Below, one piece after another: positions 26,988 through 36,896 of a stretch of DNA of 64,000 nt (positions are counted from its first letter, which is position 1; every line of letters starts with the position of its first letter). The stretch spans positions 620,001-684,000 of the forward strand of contig NZ_FNKP01000001.1 of the NCBI RefSeq assembly GCF_900099835.1, read 5' to 3'. Under the pieces are notes generated by a model. The model saw nothing but the letters and a program-made list of their open reading frames with translations. It was not told the origin of the DNA and searched no databases. Origin of the DNA: Paraburkholderia fungorum. Its GTDB lineage: Bacteria > Pseudomonadota > Gammaproteobacteria > Burkholderiales > Burkholderiaceae. The translations under genes and the position numbers were made by a program.

Positions 26988-28733
26988 GTGTCCTTCACGC
27001 TGCATGGAATTCCCGTGTCACGCGGTATCGCCATCGGGCGGGCCTATCTGATCGCCCCGGCAGCACTTGACGTAGACCACTATCTGATCGAACCGGCCCA
27101 GATCGAAGGGGAGGTCGAACGCTTTCGCGCGGCCCAGCAACATGTACATCGGGAGCTGGACACGCTGCGCGCCGATCTCGCAGCAGATGCGCCGAGCGAG
27201 ATGGGCGCGTTCATCAACGTTCATTCAATGATCCTGAACGATGCAATGCTCGTTCAGGAAACCATCGACCTGATCCGCACGCGCCGCTACAACGTGGAGT
27301 GGGCGCTCACGGAGCAGCTCGAACGCCTGTCGCGCCATTTCGACGATATCGAAGACGAATATCTGCGTGAGCGGAAAGCCGACATCGAGCAGGTGGTGGA
27401 GCGCGTGCTGAAGGCACTCGCTGGGGCGTCGACGGCGCTCGATGGCGTACACGGCACGTGCGACGAAATGATCGTGGTCGCGCACGACATCGCGCCGGCC
27501 GACATGATGCAGTTCAAGACGCAGACGTTCCAGGGCTTCGTCACGGATCTCGGCGGACGCACGTCGCACACGGCAATCGTCGCGCGCAGTCTCGGCATTC
27601 CGGCGGCGGTCGGCGTGCAGCACGCGAGCGCGTTGATCCGCCAGGACGATCTGATCATCGTCGATGGCGATCATGGAATTGTGATCGTCGATCCCGCGCC
27701 GATCGTGCTCGAAGAGTATTCGTATCGGCAGAGCGAAAAGGCGCTGGAGCAGCGCAAGCTTCAGCGCCTCAAATTTTCGCCGACGCAAACGCTGTGCGGC
27801 ACGCGCATCGAACTGTGCGCGAACATCGAGTTGCCGGAAGACGCACGCGCGGCGGTCGATTCGGGCGCGACCGGCGTAGGCCTGTTCCGCACCGAGTTCC
27901 TGTTCATGAATCACAAGGACCGTCTGCCGGAAGAGGAGGAGCAATTCGCCGCGTATCGCCGGGCGGCCGAGTTGATGAACGGTCTGCCGGTCACGATTCG
28001 CACGATCGACGTCGGCGCCGACAAGCCGCTCGATTCGATGAGCAGCGGCGATGGTTACGAAACTGCCGCGAACCCTGCGCTGGGGCTGCGGGCGATTCGC
28101 TGGAGCCTCTCCGAGCCGCAGATGTTCCTGACGCAGTTGCGCGCGATTCTGCGCGCATCGGTGTTCGGCACGGTGAAGATTCTGATTCCGATGCTTGCGC
28201 ATGCGCAGGAAATCGACCAGACGCTCGATCTGATCCGCGAAGCCAAGCGTCAACTGGACGACGCCGGCATCGCGTACGATCCGAACGTTCAGGTCGGCGC
28301 GATGATCGAGATTCCGGCGGCTGCCATCGCGTTGCCGTTGTTCCTGAAGCGGCTCGATTTTCTGTCGATCGGCACGAACGATCTGATCCAGTACACGCTG
28401 GCAATCGATCGCGCGGATAACTCTGTCGCGCATCTGTACGATCCGCTGCATCCGGCCGTGCTGCATCTGATCGCGTTCACGCTGCGTGAAGCGAAGCGCG
28501 CGGGCGTGCCGGTGTCGGTCTGCGGCGAGATGGCGGGTGATCCGGCGTTGACGCGTCTGTTGCTCGGCATGGGCCTCACCGAGTTTTCGATGCATCCGAG
28601 CCAGATCCTGGTGGTCAAGCAGGAGGTGCTGCGCTCGCATCTGAAGACGCTGGAGAAGCCGGTGGCCGATGTGCTGGCTTCGTTCGAACCGGAAGAGGTG
28701 CAGGCAGCATTGAAGCTGGTGTCGCTGGCTTGA
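26988..28733 (+). CDS. ptsI: PTS enzyme I
   Basis: Enzyme I takes phosphate from phosphoenolpyruvate and passes it to HPr. The phospho-histidine lies in GGRTSHTAIVARSLGIPA; the PEP-binding half has GLFRTEFLFM and the active cysteine in GVPVSVCGEMAGD. The protein has 581 residues. I chose the GTG at 26988 because AGAGGAGG ends 5 bases before it; a GTG at 26982 overlaps that site. Confidence 0.95.
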   Translation: MSFTLHGIPVSRGIAIGRAYLIAPAALDVDHYLIEPAQIEGEVERFRAAQQHVHRELDTLRADLAADAPSEMGAFINVHSMILNDAMLVQETIDLIRTRRYNVEWALTEQLERLSRHFDDIEDEYLRERKADIEQVVERVLKALAGASTALDGVHGTCDEMIVVAHDIAPADMMQFKTQTFQGFVTDLGGRTSHTAIVARSLGIPAAVGVQHASALIRQDDLIIVDGDHGIVIVDPAPIVLEEYSYRQSEKALEQRKLQRLKFSPTQTLCGTRIELCANIELPEDARAAVDSGATGVGLFRTEFLFMNHKDRLPEEEEQFAAYRRAAELMNGLPVTIRTIDVGADKPLDSMSSGDGYETAANPALGLRAIRWSLSEPQMFLTQLRAILRASVFGTVKILIPMLAHAQEIDQTLDLIREAKRQLDDAGIAYDPNVQVGAMIEIPAAAIALPLFLKRLDFLSIGTNDLIQYTLAIDRADNSVAHLYDPLHPAVLHLIAFTLREAKRAGVPVSVCGEMAGDPALTRLLLGMGLTEFSMHPSQILVVKQEVLRSHLKTLEKPVADVLASFEPEEVQAALKLVSLA

Positions 28734-28757
28734 TGGCTCGCTGGTTTCGCTGCCTGA

Positions 28758-28793
28758 AATGACAAACGCCGCACATGTGCGGCGTTTGTCATT
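28758..28793. terminator. Bidirectional terminator between ptsI and moeB
   Basis: A near-perfect 16-base stem (AATGACAAACGCCGCA and its complement) closes a CATG loop between the convergent ptsI and moeB genes. The ends are AT-rich on both strands but lack a long T-run. Confidence 0.7.
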
Positions 28794-28817
28794 TAGCGTC
28801 CAGAAGAAACAGGTTCA

Positions 28818-29576
28818 TCAATCGTGATGCTTCGATCCGCATACCGGGCAATCCGGCTGACGCGCAATGCGCATCGTGTTCCATTCCATGCGTAACGAAT
28901 CGAGCATGGTCAACCGGCCGACCAGAGGCGTACCGATTGCGCCGATCACCTTGAGCGCTTCAGCCGCCTGCATCGATCCGATGATGCCGACCGTCGGTGC
29001 GAACACGCCCATGGTCGAGCACGCGACTTCCTCGAACGGCTGGTCTTCGGGAAACACGCACGCGTAGCACGGCGACGCCTGATCGCGGAAATCGAACGTG
29101 CTGATCTGGCCGTCGAAGCGCAACGCCGCGCCCGACACGAGCGGCACGCTGTGCTTCACGCACGCACGGTTGATCGCATGACGCGTTGCGAAGTTATCGG
29201 TGCAATCGAGCACGACCGTCGCGTTCGGCACTTCGCGATCGAGCCAGGCATCGTCGACACGCTCGGCCACCGCGTTCACCACGACTTCAGGATTGATCTG
29301 CGCGATCGCGTCGCGGCCGGACTCCACCTTCTTGCGCCCAACCGACGCGCTCACATGAAGGATCTGCCGTTGCAGATTGGTCAGATCGACGGTATCGGCA
29401 TCGACCAGCGTCAGCTTGCCGACGCCTGCCGCCGCGAGATACATGGCGGCTGGCGAACCCAAGCCGCCTGCGCCGACGATGATCGCGTGAGCATCGATAA
29501 AACGCTGCTGCGCTTCTATGCCGATTTCATCGACGAGGATGTGGCGGGAGTAGCGGAGGAGTTGATCGTCATTCAT
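28818..29576 (-). CDS. moeB: MoeB/ThiF-family adenylyltransferase
   Basis: This 252-residue E1-like enzyme activates the C-terminus of a sulfur carrier protein (MoaD or ThiS) with ATP. It shows VGAGGLGSPAAMYLAAAGVG, VDADTVDLTNLQRQ, the cysteine region VLDCTDNFATR, and paired zinc cysteines CYAC and CPVC. No rhodanese domain is fused. MoeB and ThiF cannot be separated from sequence alone. Confidence 0.88.
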   Translation of the reverse strand: MNDDQLLRYSRHILVDEIGIEAQQRFIDAHAIIVGAGGLGSPAAMYLAAAGVGKLTLVDADTVDLTNLQRQILHVSASVGRKKVESGRDAIAQINPEVVVNAVAERVDDAWLDREVPNATVVLDCTDNFATRHAINRACVKHSVPLVSGAALRFDGQISTFDFRDQASPCYACVFPEDQPFEEVACSTMGVFAPTVGIIGSMQAAEALKVIGAIGTPLVGRLTMLDSLRMEWNTMRIARQPDCPVCGSKHHD

Positions 29577-29739
29577 GGCGGAGCGCGTGAGTGTGTCGCG
29601 CGATGGACGGCAAACCGGAGGTCTGCAGCGCGCGTTTCGTGTTGTTATTTTAATCGCGCAGAGGGTGGGATCGCTGAGGGTGATACTGCGTGTCTGCGCC
29701 GCAAGAGTTGCGGCGCAGACACGCTGACAGGCTTGCTGC

Positions 29740-31314
29740 TTACTTACCTTGCGTTGCCGGAGCCGAGGCCGGCGCCGTGCCCGATGCGCCCGGAACCGGC
29801 TGCGTCGGCTTCACTGCGACCGGCGCGGACGCCGAAGTTTCCGGCTTGTTCTGCGCGAGACGGCGCTCGGACAGCGACTTCGATTCCTGCACCGGCTTGC
29901 CTTCGAGCTTGTTCAGACCTTGCTGCATCATGAAGTCGTCGGCCGAACCGAATTCAACCGGCTTGCGATCACGATCTTTCTGACGCTGTTCCGGCGTCTT
30001 CTTGTCGTTCGCTTCTTCGAGCAGGCGCAGTTGGTCCATACGGTCCTGTTCGCGCTGTTCCGCTTCCTTCTTCTCGTTCGGATCTTGCGTGTTCGCAAGG
30101 TGATTCGAGTAGTCGACTTCACGGGTCACGAGTGCGTCGTCCGGATCGCCGTCTGCGTATTGATCGACCGCGACGTCAGGACGGATGCCCTTGTTCTGGA
30201 TCGAACGGCCGCTCGGCGTGTAGTAGTACGCCGTGGTCAGACGCAGCGCGGTGTCGGCGGTCATCGGGCGGACGGTTTGCACCGAGCCCTTGCCGAACGT
30301 GGTCTTGCCGACGATCAGCGCACGGCGTTGATCCTGCAGCGCGCCAGCGACGATTTCCGACGCCGATGCCGAGTAGGCGTTGGTCAGCACGACCATCGGC
30401 ACGGTCTTGAAGATTGCCGGGACGTCTTTCAGCGGATCGCTGTCGAAAGATTGCAGACGGTAGTTGTCGTACGTGTCGCGGTAGACCTGCTTCGAGTCCG
30501 GAATCTGACCGTTGGTCGACACCACCACCGAGTTCGGCGGCAGGAACGCGCCTGCTACGCCGACCGCGCTTTGCAGCAGACCGCCGCCGTTGTTACGCAG
30601 ATCGAGGATCAGTCCCTTCAGGTTCGGCGACTGGCGCGCGATGTCTTGCAGCTTCGCTGCGAGATCCGGCACGGTGCGTTCCTGGAAGCTGGTGATACGG
30701 ACATACGCGTAGCCCGGTGCGAGCACCTTGCCCTTGACCGACTGCACCTTGATGATGGCGCGCGTGACGGTGAGCGGGAACGTGCGGTCGTCGGTCTTGC
30801 GGAAGATCGTAAGCGTGACCTTGGTGCCCGGATCGCCGCGCATCTGCTTGACCGCCTGGTCGAGCGTCATGCCGCGAACCGGCTTGTCGTTGATACGCGT
30901 GATCAGGTCGCCCGGACGGATGCCTGCGCGGAACGCGGGCGTGTCTTCGATCGGCGAAATCACCTTGATCAGGCCGTCTTCCGACGAAATTTCGATGCCG
31001 AGACCTGCGAAGCGACCCTTGGTCTGCTCCTGCAGTTCTTCGTAATCGGTCTTGTCGAGGTACGACGAGTGCGGGTCGAGGCTCGACACCATGCCCTTGA
31101 TTGCGGCGGTGAGGAGCTTTTTATCGTCGACCGGTTCGACGTATTCATGTTTGATCTGCCCGAACACTTCGGCGAAGAGCCTGAGCTGGTCTAGCGGCAG
31201 CGGTGCGGTGGCACTGGCGGGCTGCTGTGCCGAAGCGGAAAGTTGCAGGGTGGCAAATGCCCCGGTAGCAAGGCCCACGGCAATCAGGCCGATATTTTTC
31301 AGGTTCTTTCGCAT
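29740..31314 (-). CDS. ctpA: S41-family C-terminal processing peptidase
   Basis: This 524-residue periplasmic serine protease has an N-terminal signal/anchor (KNIGLIAVGLATGAFATLQL), a PDZ domain at roughly residues 90-170, and the S41 catalytic core with Ser in AYSASASEIVAGAL and Lys in GKTTFGKGSVQT. The C-terminus is a long charged and Ala/Pro-rich tail. It probably trims secreted or cell-wall proteins. It is upstream of moeB on the same strand and downstream of gpmA. Confidence 0.93.
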   Translation of the reverse strand: MRKNLKNIGLIAVGLATGAFATLQLSASAQQPASATAPLPLDQLRLFAEVFGQIKHEYVEPVDDKKLLTAAIKGMVSSLDPHSSYLDKTDYEELQEQTKGRFAGLGIEISSEDGLIKVISPIEDTPAFRAGIRPGDLITRINDKPVRGMTLDQAVKQMRGDPGTKVTLTIFRKTDDRTFPLTVTRAIIKVQSVKGKVLAPGYAYVRITSFQERTVPDLAAKLQDIARQSPNLKGLILDLRNNGGGLLQSAVGVAGAFLPPNSVVVSTNGQIPDSKQVYRDTYDNYRLQSFDSDPLKDVPAIFKTVPMVVLTNAYSASASEIVAGALQDQRRALIVGKTTFGKGSVQTVRPMTADTALRLTTAYYYTPSGRSIQNKGIRPDVAVDQYADGDPDDALVTREVDYSNHLANTQDPNEKKEAEQREQDRMDQLRLLEEANDKKTPEQRQKDRDRKPVEFGSADDFMMQQGLNKLEGKPVQESKSLSERRLAQNKPETSASAPVAVKPTQPVPGASGTAPASAPATQGK

Positions 31315-31630
31315 AGAGTCTGTTGCGGTCGGAAGCGCGTGGCAGCGTCGTTAGAGATTTGGACGGACAAGTATAACTGCACACTCGCCCAGTCAGGGCG
31401 CGGCGCAGGCAATCGTGATTCGACAGCATGCTACGGGCCTGGTTCGTGGGATCAGGCTCGCGATTGCAAAGAATGGTGCGGTAGCGCGCGCAGGATGGCG
31501 GAGCCCGCCTGCGTGCCCGATGTCAGCCGCTCTTGCTGGTCTTCGCAAAACTGTATTTCCGAACGGCCGGTGCTGGTGGCCGTGGCTCTTTGGTGGTTTC
31601 AGCGAAGGGCCACAGCCGGGTACGTTGGAC
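31315..31630. other. Non-coding gap between ctpA and gpmA
   Basis: This 316-base stretch separates two minus-strand genes. No frame with protein character, hairpin terminator or clear promoter was found. It presumably carries the ctpA promoter. Confidence 0.4.
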
Positions 31631-32377
31631 TTAGCCCGCTTTGCCCTGCTTCGCGACGGCGGCTTGCGCCTTCGCGATCGCGTCCTGGTCGCCGAGGTAG
31701 TAATGCGTGATCGGCTTCAGGTTTTCGTCGAGTTCATAGACGAGCGGCACGCCATTCGGAATATTCAGGCCGACGATGTCGTCGTCGGAAATATTGTCGA
31801 GGTACTTGACCAGCGCGCGGATCGAATTGCCGTGCGCGGCTATCACGACTTTGCGGCCCGACTTGATGGCCGGCGCGATCGACTCGTTCCACAGCGGCAG
31901 CACGCGCGCCACGGTGTCTTTCAGGCACTCGGTGAGCGGCAGCTGCTCGCGCGGCACCTTGGCGTAACGCGGATCGCTGTACGGCGCGCGCTCGTCGGTC
32001 GGCTCGAGGGCCGGCGGCGGCGTGTCGTAGCTACGGCGCCAGACCAGCACCTGTTCGTCGCCGAACTTCGCGGCCGTTTCCGCCTTGTTCAGACCCGACA
32101 GCGCGCCGTAGTGACGTTCGTTCAGACGCCACGAATGCACTACCGGCAGATACATCAGATCCATTTTGTCCTGCACGTGCCACAGCGTGCGGATCGCGCG
32201 CTTGAGCACCGACGTGTACGCGATGTCGAACGAATAGCCGGATTCCTTCAACAGCACGCCTGCCTGCTGCGCTTCGCTGTTGCCCTGTTCCGTGAGGTCG
32301 ACGTCGACCCAGCCCGTGAAGCGGTTTTCCTTGTTCCACGTCGATTCGCCGTGGCGGATGAGAACGAGTTTGTACAT
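31631..32377 (-). CDS. gpmA: 2,3-bisphosphoglycerate-dependent phosphoglycerate mutase
   Basis: This 248-residue glycolytic enzyme interconverts 3- and 2-phosphoglycerate. The phospho-histidine is in [18 protein letters not shown] and the second histidine in [17 protein letters not shown]. The ATG at 32377 gives the standard [12 protein letters not shown] start; an in-frame codon 11 residues upstream is less likely. It is divergent from the rhodanese gene. Confidence 0.96.
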   Translation of the reverse strand: MYKLVLIRHGESTWNKENRFTGWVDVDLTEQGNSEAQQAGVLLKESGYSFDIAYTSVLKRAIRTLWHVQDKMDLMYLPVVHSWRLNERHYGALSGLNKAETAAKFGDEQVLVWRRSYDTPPPALEPTDERAPYSDPRYAKVPREQLPLTECLKDTVARVLPLWNESIAPAIKSGRKVVIAAHGNSIRALVKYLDNISDDDIVGLNIPNGVPLVYELDENLKPITHYYLGDQDAIAKAQAAVAKQGKAG

Positions 32378-32514
32378 GAGATTGCCGGTCGGTAGTGAGG
32401 AAGCGGTCAAGCGCTGCGGAGGTCCTCTAGAGGAGCGCCGCCATCGCGTCAGACGGTTATTTTATAATGGGTCGATTGCCCTTTTCGATTTCTCTCTTTT
32501 TCGGCGGATTTTCC

Positions 32515-32940
32515 GTGAAGTTTTTCACTGATTACACAAACCTTGTACTGATCGCGATCGTCCTCATCTCCGGTGGGTTGCTGCTGTGGCCGACGATCAG
32601 CCGGCGCGGCCGTGGTGGCCTGTCGGCCGCTGAAGCCACGCAACTGATCAACCGGCGCAATGCGGCGGTTATCGACCTGCGTCCCGCCGCCGACTACGCC
32701 AAAGGGCATCTGCCCGCGGCACGGCACCTTGAATTCGCTGAATTGCAGGCGAAAGTCGCGCAACTCGTGAAGAACAAGAGCAACCCGGTGCTGCTGGTGT
32801 GCCAGACCGGCCAGCAGTCGAACAAGGCAGCGCGTATCGTGCAGGATGCAGGGTATGCGGAAGTCCATGTTCTCGAAGGCGGTGTCGACGCCTGGACGAA
32901 AGCCGGTATGCCGGTTGTGAAACAAGGAGCAGCCAAGTGA
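32515..32940 (+). CDS. Membrane-anchored rhodanese-like protein
   Basis: This protein has one N-terminal membrane segment (LVLIAIVLISGGLLLW) and a rhodanese domain with the active cysteine in VLLVCQTGQQSNKAA. It may transfer sulfur or act on thiols at the membrane. I chose the GTG at 32515 (141 residues), which gives VKFFTDYTNL; an ATG at 32467 would add 16 hydrophobic residues. Its stop overlaps the grxC start, and secB follows, a conserved betaproteobacterial order. Confidence 0.85.
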   Translation: MKFFTDYTNLVLIAIVLISGGLLLWPTISRRGRGGLSAAEATQLINRRNAAVIDLRPAADYAKGHLPAARHLEFAELQAKVAQLVKNKSNPVLLVCQTGQQSNKAARIVQDAGYAEVHVLEGGVDAWTKAGMPVVKQGAAK

Positions 32941-33197
32941 ACAAAGTGATCATGTACAGCACCCAGGTGTGCCCGTATTGCCAGATGGCCGAACGTCTTT
33001 TAAAGTCGCGCGGCGTCGAGCACGTTGAAAAGGTACTGATCGACAAGGACCCGGCCCGTCGCGAAGAAATGATGACCCGGACCGGTCGTCGCACGGTGCC
33101 GCAGGTGTTCATCGGCGAGACGCATGTCGGCGGTTACGATGATCTTTCCGCGCTCGATCGCGCGGGCGGTCTGATGCCGCTGCTCGAAGCCGCCTGA
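32937..33197 (+). CDS. grxC: Glutaredoxin 3
   Basis: This 86-residue dithiol glutaredoxin has the CPYC active site ([15 protein letters not shown]), the cis-proline TVPQVFIG and the glutathione-binding [11 protein letters not shown]. The GTG at 32937 overlaps the rhodanese stop and follows AAGGAG by 7 bases, so the two are translationally coupled. Confidence 0.94.
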   Translation: MNKVIMYSTQVCPYCQMAERLLKSRGVEHVEKVLIDKDPARREEMMTRTGRRTVPQVFIGETHVGGYDDLSALDRAGGLMPLLEAA

Positions 33198-33372
33198 ACC
33201 CGCTGTCCGAAGTCGTGCGCCCGCGGGCGTGCGATCGGGCGGCTTAAGCAGGCGGGTGACACACAAGCCGCCGCAATGTCGTCCCAACGGGGCGCACTAT
33301 GCGGTGCAACGATCTGGCGGCCCATGCAGTCATGGGTCGCTGCCATGCATATCAATCAGGAATCACTCAATC

Positions 33373-33843
33373 ATGTCCGACGAGAATAACCAGCCGTTCT
33401 TCAACATTCAGCGCATCTATTTGAAGGACATGTCGCTCGAGCAGCCGAATTCGCCGGGCATCTTCCTCGAGCAGGAAATGCCGTCGGTCGAAGTCGAAGT
33501 CGACGTGAAGGCCGAGCGTCTCGCCGACACCGTGTTCGAAATCCTCGTCACGGGCACGGTCACGGCCAAGGTGTCGGACAAGGTTGCATTCCTGATCGAA
33601 GCCAAGCAAGCCGGCATTTTCGACATCCGCAACATCCCGGCTGAGCAGATCGACCCGCTGGTCGGCATTGCCTGCCCGACGATCCTGTTCCCGTACCTGC
33701 GCTCGAACATCGCCGACGCGATCACCCGCGCTGGTTTCCCGCCGATCCACCTGGCCGAAATCAACTTCCAGGCACTGTACGAGCAACGCCTCGCGCAGAT
33801 GGGCAGCCAGGAAGGCGCGGCGCAGAACGGCGTCACGCACTAA
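33373..33843 (+). CDS. secB: Protein-export chaperone SecB
   Basis: SecB holds preproteins unfolded and delivers them to SecA. The 156-residue protein has [29 protein letters not shown], and [20 protein letters not shown], all typical. The ATG at 33373 gives the normal N-terminus. gpsA follows 22 bases downstream, as in many proteobacteria. Confidence 0.97.
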   Translation: MSDENNQPFFNIQRIYLKDMSLEQPNSPGIFLEQEMPSVEVEVDVKAERLADTVFEILVTGTVTAKVSDKVAFLIEAKQAGIFDIRNIPAEQIDPLVGIACPTILFPYLRSNIADAITRAGFPPIHLAEINFQALYEQRLAQMGSQEGAAQNGVTH

Positions 33844-33865
33844 CGTGTCGCAGGCAGTGCCGGCT

Positions 33866-34864
33866 ATGAAGGTTGCTGTCCTCGGCGCCGGTGCATGGGG
33901 CACGGCCCTCGCCGGGCACCTGGCCCTACGGCACGACACGCTGTTGTGGGCGCGCGAGTCCGCGCTCATCGACGATCTCCGCGCTTCGAACGAAAACGCC
34001 CGCTATCTGGCGGGCGTTGCTTTGCCGCCCGCGCTTCGCTACGAAGCGGACCTGCTCGCAGCGCTCGACCACGCGCTCGCCGACGACGCGTTGTGCGTCG
34101 TGGCAACGCCCGTGGCCGGTCTGCGCGGTCTGTTCCGGGCGATGCGCGACGCGGGCAAGGTGCCGGCGCATATCGTGTGGCTGTGCAAGGGGTTCGAAGC
34201 CGAGTCGCAGTTGTTGCCGCATCAGGTGGTCGCGGCGGAATTGCCGGCGCATAGCAGTAACGGCGTGCTGTCCGGCCCGAGCTTCGCGCGCGAAGTCGGG
34301 CAGCGTCTGCCGGTTGCGTTGACGATCGCGAGCGCGTCCGCTGCGTGCCGCGAGCATACGGTTGCCGCGTTTCATCACGACGCGATGCGCATCTATACCG
34401 GCGACGACGTCGTCGGCGTGGAAGTGGGCGGTGCAGTGAAGAACGTGCTGGCCATTGCAACGGGCATCGCCGATGGACTCGGCCTCGGTCTGAATGCGCG
34501 TGCGGCGTTGATCACGCGCGGGTTGGCCGAAATGTCGCGCCTCGGCGTGACGCTCGGCGGACGGGCGGAGACGTTCACCGGTTTGACCGGTCTGGGCGAT
34601 CTGATCCTGACCGCAACCGGCGATCTGTCGCGCAATCGTACGGTGGGCATGCAACTCGCCACTGGCCGTACGCTCGACGATATTCTCGGCGCGCTCGGTC
34701 ACGTTGCCGAAGGCGTGCGTTGTGCGCAGGCGGTTCTCGCGATTGCGCGTGCTCATGCAATCGAGATGCCGATCACGCAGGCGGTTTGCGCCGTGCTGTT
34801 CGACGGCGTAGCGCCTCGCGACGCCGTCAGCGCCCTGCTGCGGCGCGATTCCAAAGCTGAATAA
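33866..34864 (+). CDS. gpsA: Glycerol-3-phosphate dehydrogenase [NAD(P)+]
   Basis: GpsA makes glycerol 3-phosphate for phospholipid synthesis. The 332-residue protein has the Rossmann motif [30 protein letters not shown], and the catalytic-lysine region [21 protein letters not shown]. The ATG at 33866 gives MKVAVLGAG; a GTG at 33845 in frame is possible because neither has a strong ribosome site. Confidence 0.95.
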   Translation: MKVAVLGAGAWGTALAGHLALRHDTLLWARESALIDDLRASNENARYLAGVALPPALRYEADLLAALDHALADDALCVVATPVAGLRGLFRAMRDAGKVPAHIVWLCKGFEAESQLLPHQVVAAELPAHSSNGVLSGPSFAREVGQRLPVALTIASASAACREHTVAAFHHDAMRIYTGDDVVGVEVGGAVKNVLAIATGIADGLGLGLNARAALITRGLAEMSRLGVTLGGRAETFTGLTGLGDLILTATGDLSRNRTVGMQLATGRTLDDILGALGHVAEGVRCAQAVLAIARAHAIEMPITQAVCAVLFDGVAPRDAVSALLRRDSKAE

Positions 34865-34875
34865 GCGTTGTCTTT

Positions 34876-34909
34876 CAGCCGTTTAGCGTGGTTCGACGCT
34901 GAACGGCTG
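34876..34909 (+). repeat. Hairpin after gpsA
   Basis: CAGCCGTTTAGCG pairs with CGCTGAACGGCTG with one wobble position, 11 bases after gpsA. No T-run follows, so a rho-independent terminator role is uncertain. Confidence 0.5.
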
Positions 34910-34965
34910 CTCAATTTCGCGGTCCACGTTTTTATCGATGCTTCGGATCGGCGAGGTTTCCCATC

Positions 34966-35490
34966 ATGTTCAGGTTCAACGGATGCACGCTGGAAGCATG
35001 CGTGGTCGACATCACGACGCTTGCTGTGGACGCGATCGTCAACGCGGCGAACACGTCTTTATTAGGTGGAGGAGGCGTGGACGGCGCGATTCATCGCGCG
35101 GCGGGAAAGGAGTTGCTGCGCGAATGCGAAACGCTGGGCGGCTGTGCGACCGGCGACGCGAAACTCACCGGCGGCTATCGCTTGCCCGCCAGGCACGTGA
35201 TCCACGCAGTTGGCCCGGTGTGGCGGGGCGGCGCGCACGGCGAGGCTGAATTACTGGCCTCCTGCTATCGCCGGTCGCTGGAAATCGCGCAGCAGGCGCA
35301 GTGCACGAGCATCGCGTTTCCCGCGATCAGTTGCGGGATCTACCATTTCCCCGCCGACCAGGCCGTGCAAATCGCGCTCAATACCGTGCTCGGGACGCTC
35401 CCGCGCACGCCGCAAATTGAACGAGTGGTGTTCGCCTGTTTCGACGACGCCATGTTCGCGCGCTATGAAGCGGCATTGAATCAGCGCTGA
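34966..35490 (+). CDS. Macrodomain (O-acetyl-ADP-ribose deacetylase-like) protein
   Basis: This 174-residue stand-alone macrodomain is of the YmdB type. The ADP-ribose pocket is visible as [26 protein letters not shown] and [12 protein letters not shown]. The family removes O-acetyl groups from ADP-ribose or reverses protein ADP-ribosylation. The frame begins [19 protein letters not shown]. It is convergent with trmL. Confidence 0.9.
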   Translation: MFRFNGCTLEACVVDITTLAVDAIVNAANTSLLGGGGVDGAIHRAAGKELLRECETLGGCATGDAKLTGGYRLPARHVIHAVGPVWRGGAHGEAELLASCYRRSLEIAQQAQCTSIAFPAISCGIYHFPADQAVQIALNTVLGTLPRTPQIERVVFACFDDAMFARYEAALNQR

Positions 35491-35513
35491 AAGCGGCACC
35501 TGACGCCGCCTTT
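35491..35513. terminator. Weak bidirectional hairpin
   Basis: AAGCGGC and GCCGCC form a short stem around ACCTGAC between the convergent macrodomain and trmL genes, with short A and T flanks. Confidence 0.4.
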
Positions 35514-35521
35514 ACGCGATC

Positions 35522-35992
35522 TCAAGCGCCGCCGTCGAAGCCCGTCTGGCGCCACGCTTCGAACACCACGATTGCCACCGTATTCGACAGATTCAGGCTG
35601 CGGTTGCCGGGTCGCATCGGCAGACGGACGCGTTGTTCGCCCGCGAACTGGTCGAGCACCGAGTCAGGCAGGCCGCGCGTTTCGGCGCCGAACACAAACC
35701 AGTCGCCCGACTGGAAAGCATGCTCGTGAAAACGGCCCGAGCCGCGCGTCGTGAACGCGAACATGCGCGACGGATCAGGCGTCTCCTTGGCGACGAACGC
35801 TGCCCAATCGGCATGCACATTCATTTGCGCATATTCGTGATAGTCGAGGCCGGCGCGGCGCAGCTTGGCATCGTCGAGCGGAAAGCCGAGCGGCTCGATC
35901 AGATGCAAACGCGCGCCCGTATTGGCGCACAGGCGAATCACGTTGCCGGTGTTCGGCGGAATTTCCGGTTCTACGAGAACGACATTGAACAT
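35522..35992 (-). CDS. trmL: tRNA (cytidine(34)-2'-O)-methyltransferase
   Basis: This 156-residue SPOUT methyltransferase modifies the wobble base of leucine tRNAs. It starts MFNVVLVEPEIPPNTGNVIRLCANTG and has FGAETRGLPDSVL and the knot region LPMRPGNRSLNLSNTVAIVVFEAWRQ. It starts 18 bases after comF ends on the same strand. Confidence 0.95.
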   Translation of the reverse strand: MFNVVLVEPEIPPNTGNVIRLCANTGARLHLIEPLGFPLDDAKLRRAGLDYHEYAQMNVHADWAAFVAKETPDPSRMFAFTTRGSGRFHEHAFQSGDWFVFGAETRGLPDSVLDQFAGEQRVRLPMRPGNRSLNLSNTVAIVVFEAWRQTGFDGGA

Positions 35993-36010
35993 AGCGAGAT
36001 CAGTAGGAGA

Positions 36011-36814
36011 CTAGTTTTTTGGAGTGCGCAGCGCGACGAAGTTCGTGACCCGTCGTGCGCCAGCTGCTTTGAGCGTGTGGGCGAGCGCTTCGAGTGTGGC
36101 GCCGGTCGTCATGACGTCGTCCACAATACCAACGTGCAGACCGCGCACCGGTTTAGCGACCCGGAACGCGCGCCCCACGTTCTGCCGACGCGCGTCGTGA
36201 TCGAGCCGTGACTGCGGTGCCGTGTCGAGCACCCGTTGCAGCAAGGTTGCATCGCTTCGTACTCGCAGCGCGCGAGCCAGCGGTTTCGCGATCTGCCAGG
36301 CCTGGTTGTAACCGCGCTCGGTGAGGCGTCGGCGAGCCAGGGGCACGGGTGCGATCACGTCGGGCCAGTCGGTTGAGTCATCCGCCGCGTCTTGTGCGAG
36401 CCGCGCGAGGCGTCGTGCGAATTCGTCGGCGAGCATCAGCCGGGCGCGGAATTTCAGACCGACGGCCAGCGTGTCCAATGGCGGACGGTAATCGGCGAGG
36501 GCAAAACTCGCGTCGAACGGCGGCGGCGCATCGCTGCAATCCCCGCAGCGAAACGAAGCGCGGCTCGAACGACCTGTGCGGCCCGCGCGACGCGAGGACG
36601 CCAGCGGCACCGCGCACACCGTGCAGCGCGAGCGCGCTTCGTTCCAGTAGGCTTCGTCACAGCCACCACACAACACGTTATGCGACAAATTGCCACATAA
36701 CGCGCAGAGATTCGGTAAAGCGATTTGCACAACCTGGGGCCATACCGAATGCCAACTGCTCGCGAAACGCGAGAAGCTGCTAGCGAAAGACGAAGAAGAG
36801 GGGCGGAATGGCAC
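36011..36814 (-). CDS. comF: ComF-family phosphoribosyltransferase-like protein
   Basis: This 267-residue protein has an N-terminal zinc-type double CxxC (CALCG ... CGGC, CTVC ... CGDC) and a C-terminal phosphoribosyltransferase domain with GLHVGIVDDVMTTGATLEAL. ComF proteins act in DNA uptake in competent bacteria. The start is a GTG at 36814 without a clear ribosome site, so the N-terminus is uncertain. It is divergent from the BioC-like gene. Confidence 0.88.
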   Translation of the reverse strand: MPFRPSSSSFASSFSRFASSWHSVWPQVVQIALPNLCALCGNLSHNVLCGGCDEAYWNEARSRCTVCAVPLASSRRAGRTGRSSRASFRCGDCSDAPPPFDASFALADYRPPLDTLAVGLKFRARLMLADEFARRLARLAQDAADDSTDWPDVIAPVPLARRRLTERGYNQAWQIAKPLARALRVRSDATLLQRVLDTAPQSRLDHDARRQNVGRAFRVAKPVRGLHVGIVDDVMTTGATLEALAHTLKAAGARRVTNFVALRTPKN

Positions 36815-36896
36815 GTGTGGGCGACCGCGAGGGCCGTTCGGCTGAATGCAAATAAGCGAACGAGTATACTTCGTGCTCTACGCCAGCACGACACCC

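Noticed and set aside
27225..28640. A 471-codon open frame on the minus strand opposite ptsI
   Set aside because: A shadow of ptsI; no homology-like motifs and unnatural amino-acid use.
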